Shown: one piece after another, positions 25,730 through 35,025 of the stretch | Layout: every line of letters starts with the position of its first letter | Numbering within the stretch: the stretch's first letter is position 1 | Source of the DNA: Leptospira congkakensis | GTDB lineage: Bacteria > Spirochaetota > Leptospiria > Leptospirales > Leptospiraceae | Direction: 5' to 3' | DNA: 64,000 nucleotides | Assembly (NCBI RefSeq): GCF_004770265.1 | Contig: NZ_RQGQ01000017.1 | Coordinates: forward strand, 620,001-684,000 | Notes under the pieces: model-generated | Told to the model about the DNA's origin: nothing | Seen by the model: only the letters and a program-made list of their open reading frames with translations | Database searches by the model: none | Program-made: the position numbers and the translations under genes

Positions 25730-26203
25730 TTAAAAACGAATTGGTTCGATGGTTATGATTTTTCCTGTTTTTTCTAAATCACAGGAGGCAAATTCAGGTA
25801 GTAACAATCCATCGCGAGTGACTCCCCCAACAGTTGTTAAACCATCGTAAACACTTCCTAAAACCAATGCACCTTTGGTACGAATGTCAGATTCACATTG
25901 TAAAACAGAAGATTCCATAAACGATTCGTTATCTTCGATGTTTGATAGATAGGAGTAGATGATTTTGGCCAAAAGTCCATTGACCAGTAGAAGAGGAGAG
26001 ATTGGACCCTGTCCGCCCTTCATCCCTGTTTGGGCTAGCCAAAATGAGGAAGCAGTGGATTCGGCCTCAAATATAGCTTCAGAAATTCTTTTTTTGGCTT
26101 CTGAACCTTTGACGGCACCATAAGTCGGAATACCAATTCCTTCTGTTAGCATACAATTTGTCAGAAAGACAAAGAAAAGAATGGATAGAAAAATTTGTCT
26201 CAT
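25730..26203 (-). CDS. Small lipoprotein, first gene of the START/hydrolase operon
   Basis: A 157-residue protein with lipobox FVFLTNC (cysteine at residue 17). The mature sequence TEGIGIPTYGAVKGSEAKKR and the C-terminal CDLEKTGKIITIEPIRF look like a Leptospira-type family of short lipoproteins, which I can only place loosely. It precedes the hydrolase gene by 12 bases and is divergent from a methyltransferase with only 23 bases between starts. Confidence 0.68.
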   Translation of the reverse strand: MRQIFLSILFFVFLTNCMLTEGIGIPTYGAVKGSEAKKRISEAIFEAESTASSFWLAQTGMKGGQGPISPLLLVNGLLAKIIYSYLSNIEDNESFMESSVLQCESDIRTKGALVLGSVYDGLTTVGGVTRDGLLLPEFASCDLEKTGKIITIEPIRF

Positions 26204-26226
26204 GAGAATTTTATCCTTAATAGAGA

Positions 26227-26937
26227 ATGAAACGATCTGTAAACTTTTCCTTTCACCAGATGGTTCGGATTCCTGAACCAGAACTTATGGAAGACCCTAC
26301 ACAAGTAGAGTCTTATGCCAAAGCTGATTTTGAAACGGCTCATTCGTTTCTCATTCGCAAATTTCAAGATAGACTTCCCCAAAGGTTTACACCTGAATCC
26401 ATTCTGGATTTAGGTTGTGGGCCAGGTGATATGTCTTTTCGATTGTATTCACAATTTCCGAATGCAAATTTTACGTTTCTAGATGGTTCCGAATTCATGT
26501 TGGATCTTTGTAAGAAGCGTATTGACACATTTGTGTCAAAAAAAAGAAACAATAAAATTGTTTTTAAAAAAGAACTCGTTCAGGGCTTTGTTCCCGAATC
26601 ACCCTATGATTTAGTGTTTTCGAATTCTTTATTACATCATTTGTTAGATCCTTTTGAGTTTTGGGGTGCGATTCAAAGATCTATTCATAACGATAGTTTT
26701 ATTTTCATCTCTGATTTGATGCGTCCTGATTCTCTGAACCAGGCAAACCACCTAGTTGAACGTTATGCGAATGATGAACCGGAGGTTCTCAAAACAGATT
26801 TTTATAATAGTTTGCTTGCTGCTTATCGGATAGAAGAAGTGAAAGAAATGTTAGAGATTGTTCGTTTGGATCAAAAATTAAATTTGGAACCAATCACAGA
26901 CCGTCATTGGATTTGTTATTCTAAACCAAGGCTTTAA
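26227..26937 (+). CDS. Class I SAM-dependent methyltransferase
   Basis: A 236-residue enzyme. The SAM-binding motif I is ILDLGCGPGDMSFRL (about residues 58-72), motif II FTFLDGSEFMLDL, and DLVFSNSLLHHLLDPFEFW the post-motif region of small-molecule methyltransferases. The substrate is unknown. Its promoter must overlap the coding start of the divergent lipoprotein gene. Confidence 0.87.
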   Translation: MKRSVNFSFHQMVRIPEPELMEDPTQVESYAKADFETAHSFLIRKFQDRLPQRFTPESILDLGCGPGDMSFRLYSQFPNANFTFLDGSEFMLDLCKKRIDTFVSKKRNNKIVFKKELVQGFVPESPYDLVFSNSLLHHLLDPFEFWGAIQRSIHNDSFIFISDLMRPDSLNQANHLVERYANDEPEVLKTDFYNSLLAAYRIEEVKEMLEIVRLDQKLNLEPITDRHWICYSKPRL

Positions 26938-26990
26938 ATCATAACTAAAAAAAGGAGACTCTCTACCTTGGTTTGGGAATAAAATTCTCG

Positions 26991-27482
26991 TTAAGAAAGA
27001 TATTTTTTTTCGACTCTAACTTTGTCCATATGGTTGATTTTTAATTCGTTTGCTAAATCCTCTAAAAATCGAATTTCTTCCTGATTGAGAGAACCATCGG
27101 AGGCAACGATACAAACTGCATCTTCAAAAAAATTCAATGCATACTCATCGTTATCCGAAACTACCTTGGTAATGGTTTTCATGGGGAGTGGATTTTCAAA
27201 TGTTTTTGATAAGATTTCTAAAACTTGTTTTTTCTGAGTTTGGAACCCACTTAAGAGGCAGTCGGGTTCAAAAAGTACGTTCACCAGTTCTCCCACGATC
27301 TCCCCTTCTTTCTTTTTGAACTGCCCGTCGGCATGGCAAGCATAGGACCATAAACTAAGAAGGACTTTGGCATATTCAATATGAAGGTCACTTTCGATGT
27401 CCAGAGTCGATTGGATGGATTCTGGATGTTTCTTTTTGTTTCCCTTGACTTGTTTCAAATTTTGAACGATTTTCTTTGCCAT
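26991..27482 (-). CDS. TerB-like (tellurite-resistance-fold) protein
   Basis: A 163-residue helical protein. LLSLWSYACHADGQFKKKEG and the mirrored VCIVASDGSLNQEEIRFLED are the two metal-binding-type repeats of the TerB/DUF533 fold (A-x-A-D-G-x[4,5]-E). The N-terminus is lysine-rich. TerB-fold proteins are linked to stress and metal sensing; this one stands alone, with no other ter genes. Confidence 0.72.
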   Translation of the reverse strand: MAKKIVQNLKQVKGNKKKHPESIQSTLDIESDLHIEYAKVLLSLWSYACHADGQFKKKEGEIVGELVNVLFEPDCLLSGFQTQKKQVLEILSKTFENPLPMKTITKVVSDNDEYALNFFEDAVCIVASDGSLNQEEIRFLEDLANELKINHMDKVRVEKKYLS

Positions 27483-27601
27483 AACAAACAGAAATTTTAT
27501 TGGTTTGAATTCTCCCGTAACTTCATTTTTTTACTCTTTTCTTGATTTTTCCCAAAAATGGGCTGAATTGGAACTTCGAATCAGGAAACTGGAATTAATC
27601 T

Positions 27602-29647
27602 ATGCCGAAAAACATACTCGTTACAAGTGCTCTTCCCTATGCCAACGGTTCCATCCATCTCGGCCATGTTTTGGAAGCAGTCCAAACAGATATTTGGGTA
27701 CGTTTCCAAAAGTTAGTTGGGAACAACTGTTATTTATTTTGTGCTGATGACACACATGGAACTCCCATTATGATTGCCGCTAAAAAAGCAGGCAAAACTC
27801 CTGAGTCCATGATTGAGGAAGTGCAGAAAGAACATTACAGGGATTTATCTTCTTTTGGAGTTTCGTATGATAACTATTATACGACTAATTCAGAAGAAAA
27901 TAAAAAACTATCTGAATCCATTTATCTTACTTTGAAGAAAAAAGGACATATTGCTGCACGAAACATTGAACAGTCGTATTGTGAACATGATAAAATGTTT
28001 TTACCTGACAGATTCATCAAAGGAACTTGCCCCAAATGTGGTGCCAAAGACCAATATGGCGACTCCTGTGAAGTATGTGGTAGTAGTTATACTCCAAAAG
28101 ATTTAAAAGATTCTTATTGTTCTATTTGTGGAACAACACCGGTACTCAAAGAATCCAAACATTTGTTTTTTAAACTCCAAGACTTCCAATCCCAACTCCA
28201 AACTTGGATTGAAGAGGGAAGTCGTATGAATGAAGGAGCACAGAAAAAACTAAAGGAATGGTTTACTTCTGGATTACAAGAATGGGATATCAGTCGCGAT
28301 GGCCCTTACTTTGGGTTTGCGATTCCCGAAGAAGAAAATAAATATTTTTATGTTTGGTTGGATGCACCTATCGGTTATATGGCTTCCGCTCTAAACTTCT
28401 TAAAAGATGAGAAGAAGTTCAACGAGTTTTGGAAAGATGGGAAAGGTGAAATTGTTCACTTCATCGGAAAGGACATTTTGTACTTTCATGGACTTTTTTG
28501 GCCAGCAATGCTTATGGGAGCAGATTACCAAACTCCTTCCCAATTGAATGTTCATGGATTTTTAACTGTGAACGGAGAAAAAATGTCCAAATCAAGAGGG
28601 ACATTTGTCAATGCTTCTACTTTTGCCAAGTATTTGGATGTAGAACACTTCCGCTTTTACCTTGCCTGTCGTTTGGGTTCAGGAATGGAAGATGTGGATA
28701 TTTCTTTTGATGATTTTGTTTCAAGAGTCAATTCCGATCTTATTGGAAATCTTGTGAATTTGGTCTCTCGAGTTTCTACGTCCATCTTAGACAAAATGGA
28801 CCGTAAATTAGGTAGTCTTTCTGCAGAAGGAAAATCCTTAGTTTCGGAACTATTATCCAAAGAAGAAGAAATTCGTGAAGCTTACGAATCACGTAACTAT
28901 TCTAAGGTGATGAGAGAGATTACAGGGCTTGGTGATAAGGTTAATAAGTATGTAAATGATTATGCTCCTTGGAACCTTATCAAAACCGATGTAGAAAAAG
29001 CAAGAGAGGTGGTGACTACTTCTCTCAACTGTGCAAAGATTCTATTTACTTATTTAGCACCAGTAACTCCCAAAATAGCCAGTTCGGTTGCTCACCTGTT
29101 CCAAGTGGAAAATTTAAGTTTTTTAAATTTGAAAGAAACACTTGAGGGTAAGGTTCTTGGGCCATACCAAATGTTATCAAAACGTGTAGAGGAAAAAAAT
29201 ATTTCGCTTATGATAGAGGAAACTAAAGAAGCATTTCTAAAAGCAAATCCAGAGAAATCTAAATCGGAGCCAAATAAATCCACAACTTCGGAATCGAGCG
29301 CTTCTACGGTTTCAGAAGATGGATTCATCACCATTGATGAACTTTCCAAAGTTGAACTTCGTGTAGGGTTAATTTTGGAAGCTAATCCAGTAGAAGGCGC
29401 CGACAAACTTTTGTTTGTAAAAGTTAACCTCGGAGATAAAGGAATCAAAAATGTTTTTGCTGGAATCAAAGCAAGTTATACAGCGGAAGAGTTGGTTGGG
29501 AAAAAAGTAGTTGTGGTTGCAAATTTAAAACCAAGACAAATGAAATTCGGCCTCTCGGAAGCAATGTTACTCGCATCAGGAAAAGATAAAACGTTATCTT
29601 TATTTGTTCCTGACCGAGATGCAAATCCAGGTGATCTTTTAAAATAA
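27602..29647 (+). CDS. metG: Methionine--tRNA ligase
   Basis: A 681-residue MetRS of the long, dimeric type. The class I motif is SIHLGH (HIGH variant, residue about 19), four zinc cysteines lie in CPKCGAKDQ and CEVCG with a second knuckle pair CSICG, and KMSKSRG is near residue 327. A C-terminal EMAP-II/tRNA-binding domain (VELRVGLILEANPVEGADKL to GLSEAMLLA) follows a serine-rich linker. It charges tRNA-Met. ATG 27602 begins the conserved MPKNILVTSALPYANG. Confidence 0.97.
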   Translation: MPKNILVTSALPYANGSIHLGHVLEAVQTDIWVRFQKLVGNNCYLFCADDTHGTPIMIAAKKAGKTPESMIEEVQKEHYRDLSSFGVSYDNYYTTNSEENKKLSESIYLTLKKKGHIAARNIEQSYCEHDKMFLPDRFIKGTCPKCGAKDQYGDSCEVCGSSYTPKDLKDSYCSICGTTPVLKESKHLFFKLQDFQSQLQTWIEEGSRMNEGAQKKLKEWFTSGLQEWDISRDGPYFGFAIPEEENKYFYVWLDAPIGYMASALNFLKDEKKFNEFWKDGKGEIVHFIGKDILYFHGLFWPAMLMGADYQTPSQLNVHGFLTVNGEKMSKSRGTFVNASTFAKYLDVEHFRFYLACRLGSGMEDVDISFDDFVSRVNSDLIGNLVNLVSRVSTSILDKMDRKLGSLSAEGKSLVSELLSKEEEIREAYESRNYSKVMREITGLGDKVNKYVNDYAPWNLIKTDVEKAREVVTTSLNCAKILFTYLAPVTPKIASSVAHLFQVENLSFLNLKETLEGKVLGPYQMLSKRVEEKNISLMIEETKEAFLKANPEKSKSEPNKSTTSESSASTVSEDGFITIDELSKVELRVGLILEANPVEGADKLLFVKVNLGDKGIKNVFAGIKASYTAEELVGKKVVVVANLKPRQMKFGLSEAMLLASGKDKTLSLFVPDRDANPGDLLK

Positions 29648-29651
29648 ACCA

Positions 29652-30950
29652 ATGGCAACAAAGTCTGAACAAATTTTAAGGGAGAAGGAAATAGAAGGGA
29701 TTAAATTTAGCCTATATGGAAAAATTATAATCTTTTCCCTTCTTACCATTGCCACTTTCTTTGTTGCTCAGACTCTATATGAATTGTTAACGATTGCCTC
29801 TATATCGTTAGCTCTAATCGTAGTTTTGTACATTTTGTCCAAGTTTTTGAAAAAAGGGAAGTTCGTTTCCTTTGTTGGATTGTTTTGTGTAGTCATTGAT
29901 TTATTCATCATCACCATCCTTCCGTTCATTTGGTACAATGCGGTTGGGGGTGAGTCACAAGTTCCCAGAACTTATTTAATCAAAACCTATTTACATTTTA
30001 TCATCGCAGCAACCTTGGTGATGAATGCCTTTAGTATCCAACCTATTTACCCAATGATTTATGCATTGGGAGTTGTTATTAGCCAAGCCGGGATTTTGGT
30101 GTATGCGCAACAAGATCCACGTTTTATCAGCACCGAAAATTTTAAAGAAGCCTTTCTTGGGCCTGCAGCCCATGTAAATAATTACATTATGTCCATGGGA
30201 ATCATTGGTGTTCTTGGCTTTTTTTTGGCATACCTCACCTATCGTGTTAGGCGAACAGTTCTTATGGCTGTTACGAATGAGATCAAAATGTCTCAACTCT
30301 CGAGATATTTTTCACCCAATGTCGTGAGTCAAATGGGTCAGGCTGAGGATGATTTTTTCAAACCAGGAGGAAAGGAATCTACAGTAGCTGTTTTATTTTG
30401 TGATATTGCAAATTTCACGCAGATTTCAGAATCTTTAGGCCCTGAAAAAACTATGTCCTTACTTTCCGAATATCATAGTTTTATGTTGGATATTGTTTTT
30501 GATCACAATGGCACACTGGATAAATTTATCGGCGATGGGATGATGGTGACTTTTGGAACTCCACTCCCTTCAAAAGATGATGCGACTAGTGCAGTCAAAG
30601 CAGGAATTGCTATGTTAGAAGCTTTGTCTGTATGGAATCAAAAAAGGGAATCCAATGGCGAAAAATCTATATCCATTCGTTTGGGAATTCACTATGGACC
30701 AGTCATTGTTGGTAACGTTGGTGTAGAGAAACGATTGGAATACACAGTCATTGGAGATACGGTGAATGCAGCAAGCCGATTGGAAACCTTAGGAAAAGAA
30801 TTAAGACGAAACTTTCTTATCTCAAAAGAATTGTATGATCAAATTTCTTTGGAAATGAAACAGAACTTAAAAACCAAATCTATGGGCACTTTGTCCCTTC
30901 GAGGAAAAACAAAAACTACAGAAATTTTATCTGTGGAGACAAATTTATGA
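29652..30950 (+). CDS. Membrane-anchored class III adenylate/guanylate cyclase
   Basis: A 432-residue protein 4 bases after metG. The N-terminal half has six hydrophobic segments (residues about 25-200), then a linker and a catalytic class III domain. VLFCDIANFTQISE and KFIGDGMMVTFG supply the two metal aspartates, GIHYGPVIVGNVG the core, and YTVIGDTVNAASRLE the transition-state residues. Substrate-specifying lysine and aspartate were not assigned with certainty; cAMP is the default. Leptospires carry many such cyclases. Confidence 0.92.
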   Translation: MATKSEQILREKEIEGIKFSLYGKIIIFSLLTIATFFVAQTLYELLTIASISLALIVVLYILSKFLKKGKFVSFVGLFCVVIDLFIITILPFIWYNAVGGESQVPRTYLIKTYLHFIIAATLVMNAFSIQPIYPMIYALGVVISQAGILVYAQQDPRFISTENFKEAFLGPAAHVNNYIMSMGIIGVLGFFLAYLTYRVRRTVLMAVTNEIKMSQLSRYFSPNVVSQMGQAEDDFFKPGGKESTVAVLFCDIANFTQISESLGPEKTMSLLSEYHSFMLDIVFDHNGTLDKFIGDGMMVTFGTPLPSKDDATSAVKAGIAMLEALSVWNQKRESNGEKSISIRLGIHYGPVIVGNVGVEKRLEYTVIGDTVNAASRLETLGKELRRNFLISKELYDQISLEMKQNLKTKSMGTLSLRGKTKTTEILSVETNL

Positions 30951-31549
30951 TCCAACTTCCGAAAGAAAAAGAGATCACAATCATATCCAAACCAACACTG
31001 AACTCAAAAGACGTAAGTTTAAAAGTAATGAGCTCTCCACTTGCGCAGGAATTTGTAAACCAATTTGATTTTGGCAAAAAACAATTATTTGTTGATTGTG
31101 ATGAAGATGCCCTACTTGAAATCAATCCTAATTTAGACATTTCCAACAAACTTCTGTTATGGGAATCTGGAAGTTTGAAAATAACAGACGAAGAATGGAT
31201 TTCTTTTCAAAAAACAATTCCCCCTCTTTCCCCATTTTTAGCCCAAGACATTTCAGGGAAAGATTTGATGTTGGCTTGGGGTAAAAAAGAAAGTTTACTT
31301 TCGGCAGTGGAATCAGGCCTTGGAACTTATTTCAGTAGATCCAGAAATGGAAAGTGGGTGAAGGGAGAAGAGTCTGGCCACCTTCAAAATTTATCTGCGA
31401 TTTATGTACATTCTAATCCCTTTTTCATCCAGTATATTACAGGTCAAATTGGTGCGGCTTGTCATACAGGTTATTATTCTTGTTTTTTTCGTGAACTTGG
31501 TCTGAATGATTCTATTTCCTTCGTCTATCCTAACAAAGTAGGAGAGTAG
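30947..31549 (+). CDS. hisI: HisI-like phosphoribosyl-AMP cyclohydrolase with displaced DCDxD motif
   Basis: A 200-residue protein overlapping the cyclase stop by 4 bases. Residues 104-182 align with HisI, the histidine-pathway enzyme opening the purine ring of PR-AMP: DLMLAWG, YFSRSRNGKWVKGEESGH, then GAACHTGYYSCFFREL with zinc cysteines 172 and 179. The metal motif DCDxDAL, normally between these, is replaced by HSNPFF at 155-160. A perfect DCDEDALL instead occurs at 50-57 in a 100-residue N-terminal part that ordinary HisI lacks. Whether this is a working rearrangement or a diverged paralogue cannot be told. Confidence 0.72.
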   Translation: MIQLPKEKEITIISKPTLNSKDVSLKVMSSPLAQEFVNQFDFGKKQLFVDCDEDALLEINPNLDISNKLLLWESGSLKITDEEWISFQKTIPPLSPFLAQDISGKDLMLAWGKKESLLSAVESGLGTYFSRSRNGKWVKGEESGHLQNLSAIYVHSNPFFIQYITGQIGAACHTGYYSCFFRELGLNDSISFVYPNKVGE

Positions 31550-31552
31550 TTT

Positions 31553-31909
31553 TTGAATCGTATCGTTATCATTGTTTTAGTTGTTGTTTGTGTTATTTTT
31601 ATTATTTATAAATTAAAATCTGTACTTGGTGTAAACCAAACACAATTGAAAGAAAAAATTGATTCTGGTGCTTTGGTTGTCGATGTAAGAACCGTTGCCG
31701 AATTCCAATCTGGTCATTTCCCTGGTGCCATCAATATTCCTGTCGACCAAGTTTCAAAGCGATTGGATGAATTTGGAGATAAAAACAAATCCATCATTGT
31801 GTATTGTGCTTCTGGCGGTCGTAGTGGGAGTGCAAAATCATTTTTGGAATCAGTAGGATACTCTGATGTTACCAACGCAGGTGGACTTTCCAATATGCCA
31901 AATCCATAA
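31553..31909 (+). CDS. Membrane-anchored rhodanese-like protein
   Basis: A 118-residue protein starting at TTG 31553 with AGGAG 9 bases upstream. One N-terminal membrane helix (IVIIVLVVVCVIFIIY) is followed by a single rhodanese domain: VVDVRTVAEFQSGHFPGAIN and the active-site loop YCASGGRS. It should transfer sulfur or act as a persulfide carrier on the outer face of the inner membrane. Co-directional with the preceding two genes. Confidence 0.9.
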   Translation: MNRIVIIVLVVVCVIFIIYKLKSVLGVNQTQLKEKIDSGALVVDVRTVAEFQSGHFPGAINIPVDQVSKRLDEFGDKNKSIIVYCASGGRSGSAKSFLESVGYSDVTNAGGLSNMPNP

Positions 31910-31997
31910 TAGGCATATAAAGTGGACACCAAATAGGGAAAACAATTTGGTATGAATTTGAAACCAATTTGAATTCCCTATTTCACCAACTAACAAA

Positions 31998-32471
31998 CTA
32001 CATACGTTTTCTTTTCATATACAATTGTAATCCAGTCACTGCTTCTTTACGAACTTTATTTCCAAGAGCCGGCCACCAACCGAGAAAATAACCAACAGGA
32101 CCCATTGCCATGCCGAGCCACTTCCACATGGAAAAATGATCTTTGTGAATGAGGATCTTCCCATCCTTGAAAGTAAAATTTGCATGGATTTTGTTTTGAA
32201 CTGTTCGGCCAGTTTTACTAAAACTATAATCGGCTTCCCAATCGGCGGAACCTTTTGTGTCATCTGCTTTGATATTAGAAAATCGAATCGTTAAGTTTTG
32301 ACTTTTTTCGATTAACATAAGCCACATTGCGACCGCTTCTTTCCCTTTCAATTGACCAAAGGCAGGATCTTTGAATTCAATCTCGGGATGGTAGAGAGAG
32401 ACCATGGTTTGTCCATCTTTGTTTTGGAAGGCCGTATAAAACTTCTGAATTAACTCTTCATTTGCATGCAT
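31998..32471 (-). CDS. SnoaL/NTF2-like protein
   Basis: A 157-residue protein when started at ATG 32471 (MHANEELIQKFYTAFQNKDG), the conserved beginning of the NTF2-like fold; a TTG 13 codons upstream has no ribosome site. YHPEIEFKDPAFGQLKG and ISKNK-type beta sheet elements follow. A proline/tryptophan-rich stretch (MWKWLGMAMGPVGYFLGWWP) near the end is unusual and may contact a membrane. It may be an isomerase-like or ligand-binding protein. Confidence 0.8.
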   Translation of the reverse strand: MHANEELIQKFYTAFQNKDGQTMVSLYHPEIEFKDPAFGQLKGKEAVAMWLMLIEKSQNLTIRFSNIKADDTKGSADWEADYSFSKTGRTVQNKIHANFTFKDGKILIHKDHFSMWKWLGMAMGPVGYFLGWWPALGNKVRKEAVTGLQLYMKRKRM

Positions 32472-32521
32472 TGTGGAAAGATTATGATTGATCAATCCAA
32501 GACTAAGCAAGAAAAAAAGTT

Positions 32522-33043
32522 ATGAAACGAATTGTTCTTTTTGCTTTTGGAACCAGTTTTTTACTCATCGGTCTCGTTGTTCTTTTTTTAGCAGTAGGTT
32601 ATTTCCAAGATCCGAAATTCCATTCGGAAACCAGTGAATGGTTGAAAGCAGAACCAGAAGACATCTGGGCTTACGTCACTGACGTTCGTGACCTTCCGAA
32701 TCGTCGAAAGGAAGTGGTTGCTATTAAAATTTTAGAAACTAAACCCGATGGTACGATTACAAAATGGGAAGAAACACCAGATATGGGCGGGTACATGATT
32801 TTTGAACTTCGTGAATCCATTCCAAACAAACTTTGGAAAATAGAACTAACGGATGCGAGTTTTAAAATGCGTGGTTCTTGGACTTACACCTTGGCACCAA
32901 AGATTCCCGGAACCGTTGTGACAATTACGGAAGATTCTGAAATCACAAGCATCCCAGTGAGAGGGGCTTATTTCCTCGCCGGTCGTGATGCCACTCTCCA
33001 AAAAGAGATGGAACTTATTCACAACCGGTTTAGCGGGCGTTAG
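32522..33043 (+). CDS. SRPBCC family protein with N-terminal membrane helix
   Basis: A 173-residue protein: one membrane segment (LFAFGTSFLLIGLVVLFLAV), then a polyketide-cyclase/SRPBCC fold (SEWLKAEPEDIWAYVTDVRD, MRGSWTYTLAPKIPGTVVTI). Such domains bind hydrophobic ligands. Divergent from the NTF2-like gene. The ligand is unknown. Confidence 0.75.
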   Translation: MKRIVLFAFGTSFLLIGLVVLFLAVGYFQDPKFHSETSEWLKAEPEDIWAYVTDVRDLPNRRKEVVAIKILETKPDGTITKWEETPDMGGYMIFELRESIPNKLWKIELTDASFKMRGSWTYTLAPKIPGTVVTITEDSEITSIPVRGAYFLAGRDATLQKEMELIHNRFSGR

Positions 33044-33056
33044 GGGAATGTTGGGA

Positions 33057-34934
33057 TTATTTTAATCCCTGGATCCATTCATCGATCCCTTTACAAATTT
33101 TTCTAACAGTTTCTCCATGAAAGATGATTCCAAGGTGGCCCTGTTCGTAATAAGTGATCACCTTGTTTTCTGATTTGAGATCTTTAAGTTCTGTGAGGCT
33201 TTCTTCTGGAACAATTTTATCAACAGTGCCAACTACACTATAAATTGGCATATTGAAGTTGTTTAGAAAGTTTTCGGTATAATTGATTCGACCATCATTT
33301 GACCAGAAACTTCGTTCGTTGGAGATCTGACTTTGGAAAAATTGCATAATCACAGAGACAGATTCTTCGCAAAACACATCTTCCATGAGGAAATACCATT
33401 CAGGAGGAGTGATTTCTTTATAACCCACAAAGTCTTTGATGGTTAAAACTTTCGTTCCAATATTATAACTGAAACTTCTCAAACTGGAGTGAAGGTTCAA
33501 AATCAATTTAAAGAATTTTTTTAGGTCAATGGTTTGGATGGTGGCTTGCATGGAAAAACTAGCCATACTCAAAATCATATCCGATATCATTTTGTGTGGA
33601 AGCATACTAAATCCGCGTTTCAAAGTATCCAGGCCAATGAAGTTGGATTTTAAACTGATATAGTTAGGTGAAGTAATGGAAACAATCCCTGCAATATATT
33701 CTTCCGGTTGCGGTAAATTGAATTCTTCTTTGAGTTCTTTGATTTTATCGTAAGAAGATACATAAAATCGAGGAATCATTCCCCCCATACTGTGACCAAG
33801 AACCACTGTCCTTTCACTTGGGTAGTGCCAACGAATCCAACGAAGAATTTCTGGAAAGTCATCTTGGATGTAATTATCAACCGTCCATCCTTCTTTTTTT
33901 CCATGTTTAGGCATGGTTTGTCTGGACCTTCCTCGCATATCCATGAGGAAAACTCGGTATCCATATTTGAGTGCGAGTTCCTTTGCGAGTTTGTCCATTA
34001 CGGAACGTCTGCAGAAAAATCCAGGAATGAGTAAAAGGTTTTTACCAGTATTGTTTAATTTTTCAGGAGTAAAACTTTTTAATGAGACCGCATAACCATC
34101 AGTAGTTGGGATGATGAAAGATGCATCCATTCTATATTCAATATTGTACTGATGGGATTTGAAGATAATGGACGTGACCGGTTCTTTTTGGTCTTTGGTG
34201 GTCGTATAAAACAAGTTTCTAGAATTAGAAACTGTATCTGCCTTTTCGATATTTTTTTGAGCAATATAATGGTCGTTACCCGATTCCATTTCTTTTGCTA
34301 CCACAAACTCAATCACATCAAACAAAGAATAAAGTTGGAGGGTGAGGGGCCGAATTTTGTCTTCAGGAATTGGATCTTTGGTAATCCCCCACAAAATCCC
34401 GATAGGATTTTCGTTCACAAAGAGGGGAATCCCGATGGCATGGTTCATGGTTTCTGAGAGTAATACTTTTTTCTCAGGATGGATTTCTTCCTCTTTCAAA
34501 TTAACAAAGGTAACTTCCGGTCTAAGGCCTTTATTAAAATCAATGATGGATTTACGGATAAAACCTGCGGATTCATTACGAGGGTCGGCTAGATGGATGG
34601 GGCGAGATTTTTTGATGTATTCTTCGATCCCAGGAATTCGACGGCGTTCCGCAATTTCTTTGAGTTTGAAGTGGGTGGCCGTGGCCACAATTTTCATTTC
34701 ATCTTGGTCAATGACTTCAAAAATCGAAAAATTGAAAATGGGGTCATCGTTGAAATCCACGAGAGAAACCATTTTATTTGTGAAAGATTGCCAAATATTT
34801 TCCAAAAATTGGAACGTAGGTTTTGGTACCGGAAAAATATAAATTTTATCCGGGTTTACCATGAGACTTTTATTGCTGTCTCGGGAGGAAATTTTGATCA
34901 GACGATCTTCCTGTGAATTTTCTTCAAGTGCCAT
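33057..34934 (-). CDS. GAF-like domain fused to alpha/beta hydrolase
   Basis: A 625-residue soluble protein. Residues about 40-215 look like a GAF sensor domain (SETMNHAIGIPLFVNENPIG at its C-terminal strand). Residues about 275-625 are an alpha/beta hydrolase: LLLIPGFFCRR (oxyanion region), VLGHSMGGM (serine near 382), YSVVGTVDKIVPEE (aspartate) and YEQGHLGIIFHGE (histidine). The triad is complete. It may be a lipase or polyester-related esterase switched by a ligand on the GAF part. Single-gene unit. Confidence 0.78.
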   Translation of the reverse strand: MALEENSQEDRLIKISSRDSNKSLMVNPDKIYIFPVPKPTFQFLENIWQSFTNKMVSLVDFNDDPIFNFSIFEVIDQDEMKIVATATHFKLKEIAERRRIPGIEEYIKKSRPIHLADPRNESAGFIRKSIIDFNKGLRPEVTFVNLKEEEIHPEKKVLLSETMNHAIGIPLFVNENPIGILWGITKDPIPEDKIRPLTLQLYSLFDVIEFVVAKEMESGNDHYIAQKNIEKADTVSNSRNLFYTTTKDQKEPVTSIIFKSHQYNIEYRMDASFIIPTTDGYAVSLKSFTPEKLNNTGKNLLLIPGFFCRRSVMDKLAKELALKYGYRVFLMDMRGRSRQTMPKHGKKEGWTVDNYIQDDFPEILRWIRWHYPSERTVVLGHSMGGMIPRFYVSSYDKIKELKEEFNLPQPEEYIAGIVSITSPNYISLKSNFIGLDTLKRGFSMLPHKMISDMILSMASFSMQATIQTIDLKKFFKLILNLHSSLRSFSYNIGTKVLTIKDFVGYKEITPPEWYFLMEDVFCEESVSVIMQFFQSQISNERSFWSNDGRINYTENFLNNFNMPIYSVVGTVDKIVPEESLTELKDLKSENKVITYYEQGHLGIIFHGETVRKICKGIDEWIQGLK

Positions 34935-35025
34935 TTAGCATCCTTTCTATTTATAAGGCAATACAGTCCGTTATAACTCTATTTTCGACTTTTCATATGC
35001 CTGTGAACTAAAAAATAAAGCTAAT

